This document shows positions 8,097-9,233 of a DNA stretch of 9,233 nt, in pieces. Made by a program: the position numbers and the translations under genes. Below the pieces are notes generated by a model, which saw only the letters and a program-made list of their open reading frames with translations, did no database searches and was not told where the DNA came from. Source of the DNA: Bacteroidales bacterium (GTDB taxonomy: Bacteria > Bacteroidota > Bacteroidia > Bacteroidales > ML635J-15); assembly GCA_028701945.1 (NCBI GenBank), contig JAQVPT010000013.1:1-9233 (forward strand). Reading direction: 5' to 3'. Every line of letters begins with the position of its first letter. Within the stretch, counting starts at the first letter, position 1.

Positions 8097-8146
8097 ATTT
8101 TCGCAAATCTCGAAATTCAAATTTTTCTTAAGAGATTTGCGAAAAT
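8097..8146 (+). repeat. Leader hairpin 2: inverted motif copies 4 and 5
   Basis: Arms at 8097-8111 (ATTTTCGCAAATCTC) and 8132-8146 (GAGATTTGCGAAAAT) are perfectly complementary over 15 bases, with a 20-base AT-rich loop. The left arm is identical to the left arm of hairpin 1. A G-T wobble (8096 with 8147) could extend the stem by one. No T-run follows the stem directly. Two separate hairpins built on the same arms in one leader argue against chance. Confidence 0.8.
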
Positions 8147-8147
8147 T

Positions 8148-8163
8148 CTATAAGAGCTTATAG
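8148..8163 (+). promoter_or_regulatory. 16-bp dyad, possible operator or binding site
   Basis: CTATAAG and CTTATAG are perfect inverted 7-base arms around a central AG. The site begins two bases after hairpin 2. Symmetry of this size fits the binding site of a dimeric protein, but AT-rich dyads also arise by chance; the call is tentative. Confidence 0.3.
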
Positions 8164-8231
8164 TATTGATTCACTTGTACTTACGCATATTTACCTCTTA
8201 AAAACACTGAAATTCGTCATATCTAAACAAT

Positions 8232-8245
8232 AGATTTGCGAAAAT
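8232..8245 (+). repeat. Leader motif copy 6 (AGATTTGCGAAAAT), unpaired
   Basis: Last of the six leader motif copies, about 105 bases before the first CRISPR repeat, with no nearby inverted partner. It matches the right arm of hairpin 2 over AGATTTGCGAAAAT. Being the copy nearest the array promoter, it is a candidate site for a protein acting on array transcription or on spacer integration; this is inference from position. Confidence 0.65.
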
Positions 8246-8297
8246 GCTTGTAATTTTACCGTAACTTTGTGGTAGTATCAAAGGGTTCTTTGACGTA

Positions 8298-8328
8298 TTG
8301 CACAATTCAAAACAAATTTGTATATTTG
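8298..8328 (+). promoter_or_regulatory. Array promoter, Bacteroidetes type (TTG-N20-TATATTTG)
   Basis: TTG at 8298-8300 and TATATTTG at 8321-8328 are separated by 20 bases, matching the Bacteroidetes -33 TTG and -7 TAnnTTTG pattern. Transcription would start near 8333, some 18 bases before the first repeat, reading into the array on the + strand. This gives the array its own promoter independent of the cas operon and supports the leader orientation. Confidence 0.65.
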
Positions 8329-8350
8329 TCAATATGTTGAAAATCAGATT

Positions 8351-9001
8351 GATTACTAATGAGCCTGCAAAATGGCTACTGAGACCTAATCTCTTCCCAA
8401 ATTTTGGCAAGATCATAAGGATTACTAATGAGCCTGCAAAATGGCTACTGAGACAAAAAGGTTGAACCAATTGTTGCAATCAATAAGATTACTAATGAGC
8501 CTGCAAAATGGCTACTGAGACACGAAACACCGGGTTTTCACTTAAAGTAAAAAAGATTACTAATGAGCCTGCAAAATGGCTACTGAGACAAGTTTTGACG
8601 AAAAGAAAGTCCGAGGTTAAATCGATTACTAATGAGCCTGCAAAATGGCTACTGAGACGTCTTTCCTGATCTTGTTTCACTCATTTCTTATTGATTACTA
8701 ATGAGCCTGCAAAATGGCTACTGAGACAGGCTATAAATAACCCCAATTCCAATAATCATAGGGATTACTAATGAGCCTGCAAAATGGCTACTGAGACAAG
8801 ATCCCAAGGGTCAAAATTTCAAAGTGTCTAAGATTACTAATGAGCCTGCAAAATGGCTACTGAGACCAAAGTTAATTATTTTGTTAATATCTTTTTTTGA
8901 TTACTAATGAGCCTGCAAAATGGCTACTGAGACAACCACAAAAGAGATACCAATTTCCTCGTTTTTGATTACTAATGAGCCTGCAAAATGGCTACTAAAA
9001 A
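8351..9001 (+). CRISPR. CRISPR array, 10 repeats and 9 spacers, type III-B
   Basis: The 35-base repeat starts GATTACTAATGAGCC and ends GGCTACTGAGAC. Repeats begin at 8351, 8420, 8487, 8555, 8624, 8693, 8763, 8832, 8899 and 8967; the first nine look identical and the tenth departs from the consensus in its last five bases. Spacers are 34, 32, 33, 34, 34, 35, 34, 32 and 33 bases long and all differ. Within the repeat AGCC and GGCT can form a 4-bp stem with an 8-base loop, leaving exactly eight bases (ACTGAGAC) after it. That equals the 8-nt 5' handle left by Cas6, so cleavage is predicted at the 3' base of the stem. The leader lies on the cas2 side. Spacer targets cannot be judged without a search. 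Confidence 0.98.
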
Positions 9002-9002
9002 C
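8967..9002 (+). repeat. Terminal degenerate CRISPR repeat (repeat 10)
   Basis: The first 30 bases (8967-8996) match the CRISPR repeat exactly. The last five (AAAAA in place of GAGAC) do not; with the following bases they instead match the end of the repeat-like core of the downstream 80-bp units (GGCTACTAAAAACAG here, GGCTACTGAAAACAG there). It is thus the join between the true array and the tandem repeat. Degenerate final repeats are common at leader-distal array ends; the match to a flanking tandem repeat is not. Confidence 0.85.
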
Positions 9003-9233
9003 AGTGTGAGTGTCAGTGTGAGTGTCAGAGTGAGTACAGAGGTTTGGATACGTAAAAAACAATAATCAGGTGCTACAAAATGGCTACTGAAAACAGAGTG
9101 AGTGTGAGAGTGAGTACAGAGGTTTGGATACGTAAAAAACAATAATCAGGTGCTACAAAATGGCTACTGAAAACAGAGTGAGTGTGAGAGTGAGTACAGA
9201 GGTTTGGATACGTAAAAAACAATAATCAGGTGC
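9003..9233 (+). repeat. 80-bp tandem repeat carrying degraded CRISPR repeat cores
   Basis: From 9028 onward the sequence repeats with an exact 80-base period (9031, 9111, 9191) and runs off the window. Each unit has a CRISPR-like part (9061-9094 and 9141-9174) sharing CAAAATGGCTACTGA with the array repeat, with TAATCAG in place of TAATGAG and GTGCTA in place of CCTG, then a constant 46-base part (9095-9140, 9175-9220) rich in GAGTG and ending GGTTTGGATACG plus an A-rich run. The changed left arm removes the AGCC/GGCT stem that Cas6 would recognise. Period 80 is not a multiple of three, so coding is unlikely. The first unit (from 8991) is 12 bases longer. It looks like an old repeat-spacer unit that mutated and was then amplified; the number of copies beyond the window is unknown. 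Confidence 0.85.
9004..9027 (+). repeat. 12-bp tandem duplication (GTGTGAGTGTCA x2)
   Basis: Two exact copies of GTGTGAGTGTCA (9004-9015 and 9016-9027) sit at the start of the first tail unit and explain why it is 92 rather than 80 bases long. Later units have only one diverged version, reading GAGTGAGTGTGA. This is a typical slippage or unequal-exchange mark. Confidence 0.8.

Larger units (their letters stand above)
7870..8350 (+). promoter_or_regulatory. CRISPR leader region between cas2 and the array
   Basis: A 481-base gene-free stretch, AT-rich, between the cas2 stop and the first repeat. I see no convincing gene on either strand. It holds six copies of a GATTTGCGAAAAT-like motif in both orientations, two hairpins built from four of them, a 16-bp dyad, and a Bacteroidetes-type promoter near its end. 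That the first repeats are perfect and the distal one is altered agrees with this being the leader end. Leaders contain the promoter and the sites that guide Cas1-Cas2 integration; which elements do so here cannot be told from sequence alone. Confidence 0.8.

Noticed and set aside
7960..8146. Leader hairpins as intrinsic terminators of the cas operon
   Set aside because: Neither stem is followed by a T-run, the stems are AT-rich, and the loops are 20-21 bases long.
8235..8269. A second promoter, TTTG at 8235-8238 with TAACTTTG at 8262-8269
   Set aside because: The -7 element fits the Bacteroidetes pattern, but the gap of 23 bases is longer than expected; the 8298-8328 promoter fits better. 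It may still act weakly.
8198..8680. Minus-strand open frames across the array with repeated LSSHFAGSLVI segments
   Set aside because: They are the CRISPR repeat read in antisense; the repeated peptide is simply the repeat unit. No start context or family match.
9003..9233. A second CRISPR array with longer spacers
   Set aside because: The would-be spacers are the same 46-base sequence each time, and the repeat-like core is a mutated copy of the upstream repeat without its stem.

Overview
The window is the downstream part of a type III-B (Cmr) CRISPR-Cas locus whose integrase is a reverse transcriptase-Cas1 fusion. All genes and the array lie on the + strand. A Bacteroidetes-like host is suggested by the AT-rich sequence, by start codons mostly lacking a recognisable Shine-Dalgarno, and by a TTG-N20-TAnnTTTG promoter just before the array, which is the Bacteroidetes sigma-factor pattern. 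This is inference from sequence style; no taxonomic marker is present.

Layout. Positions 2-1096 are the C-terminal part of cas10/cmr2, cut by the window edge, with the DGD and GGDD palm motifs. Next come cmr3 (1086-2288), cmr4 (2285-3091), cmr5 (3094-3513) and cmr6 (3497-4384), then cas6 (4381-5316), RT-cas1 (5294-7579) and cas2 (7573-7869). Every junction is an overlap or a 2-base gap, so this reads as one translationally coupled operon. cmr1 is not visible and may lie upstream. No CARF or other ancillary effector gene is visible.

Positions 7870-8350 hold no gene. This is the array leader. It contains six copies, in both orientations, of a motif close to GATTTGCGAAAAT; four of them form two long hairpins. 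It also holds a 16-bp dyad and the array promoter. The CRISPR array (8351-9001) has ten 35-bp repeats, the last with an altered 3' end, and nine unique 32-35-bp spacers. From about 8991 to the window end the array passes into a tandem repeat with an 80-bp period, each unit carrying a degraded copy of the CRISPR repeat.

How the parts work together (family knowledge applied here): RT-Cas1 with Cas2 would acquire spacers from DNA and probably also from RNA. Cas6 would cut the array transcript at the base of the repeat hairpin. The Cmr proteins with Cas10 would form the RNA-guided complex that cuts target RNA (Cmr4) and makes cyclic oligoadenylate (GGDD palm of Cas10). All catalytic motifs that can be seen are intact, so the locus looks functional.

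The parts most worth a second look are the array-derived 80-bp tandem repeat, the multi-copy inverted motif in the leader, the out-of-frame overlap of cas6 with RT-cas1 (a split form of the known Cas6-RT-Cas1 fusion), and a rise in GC content at the boundary between the effector genes and the cas6/RT-cas1 genes.
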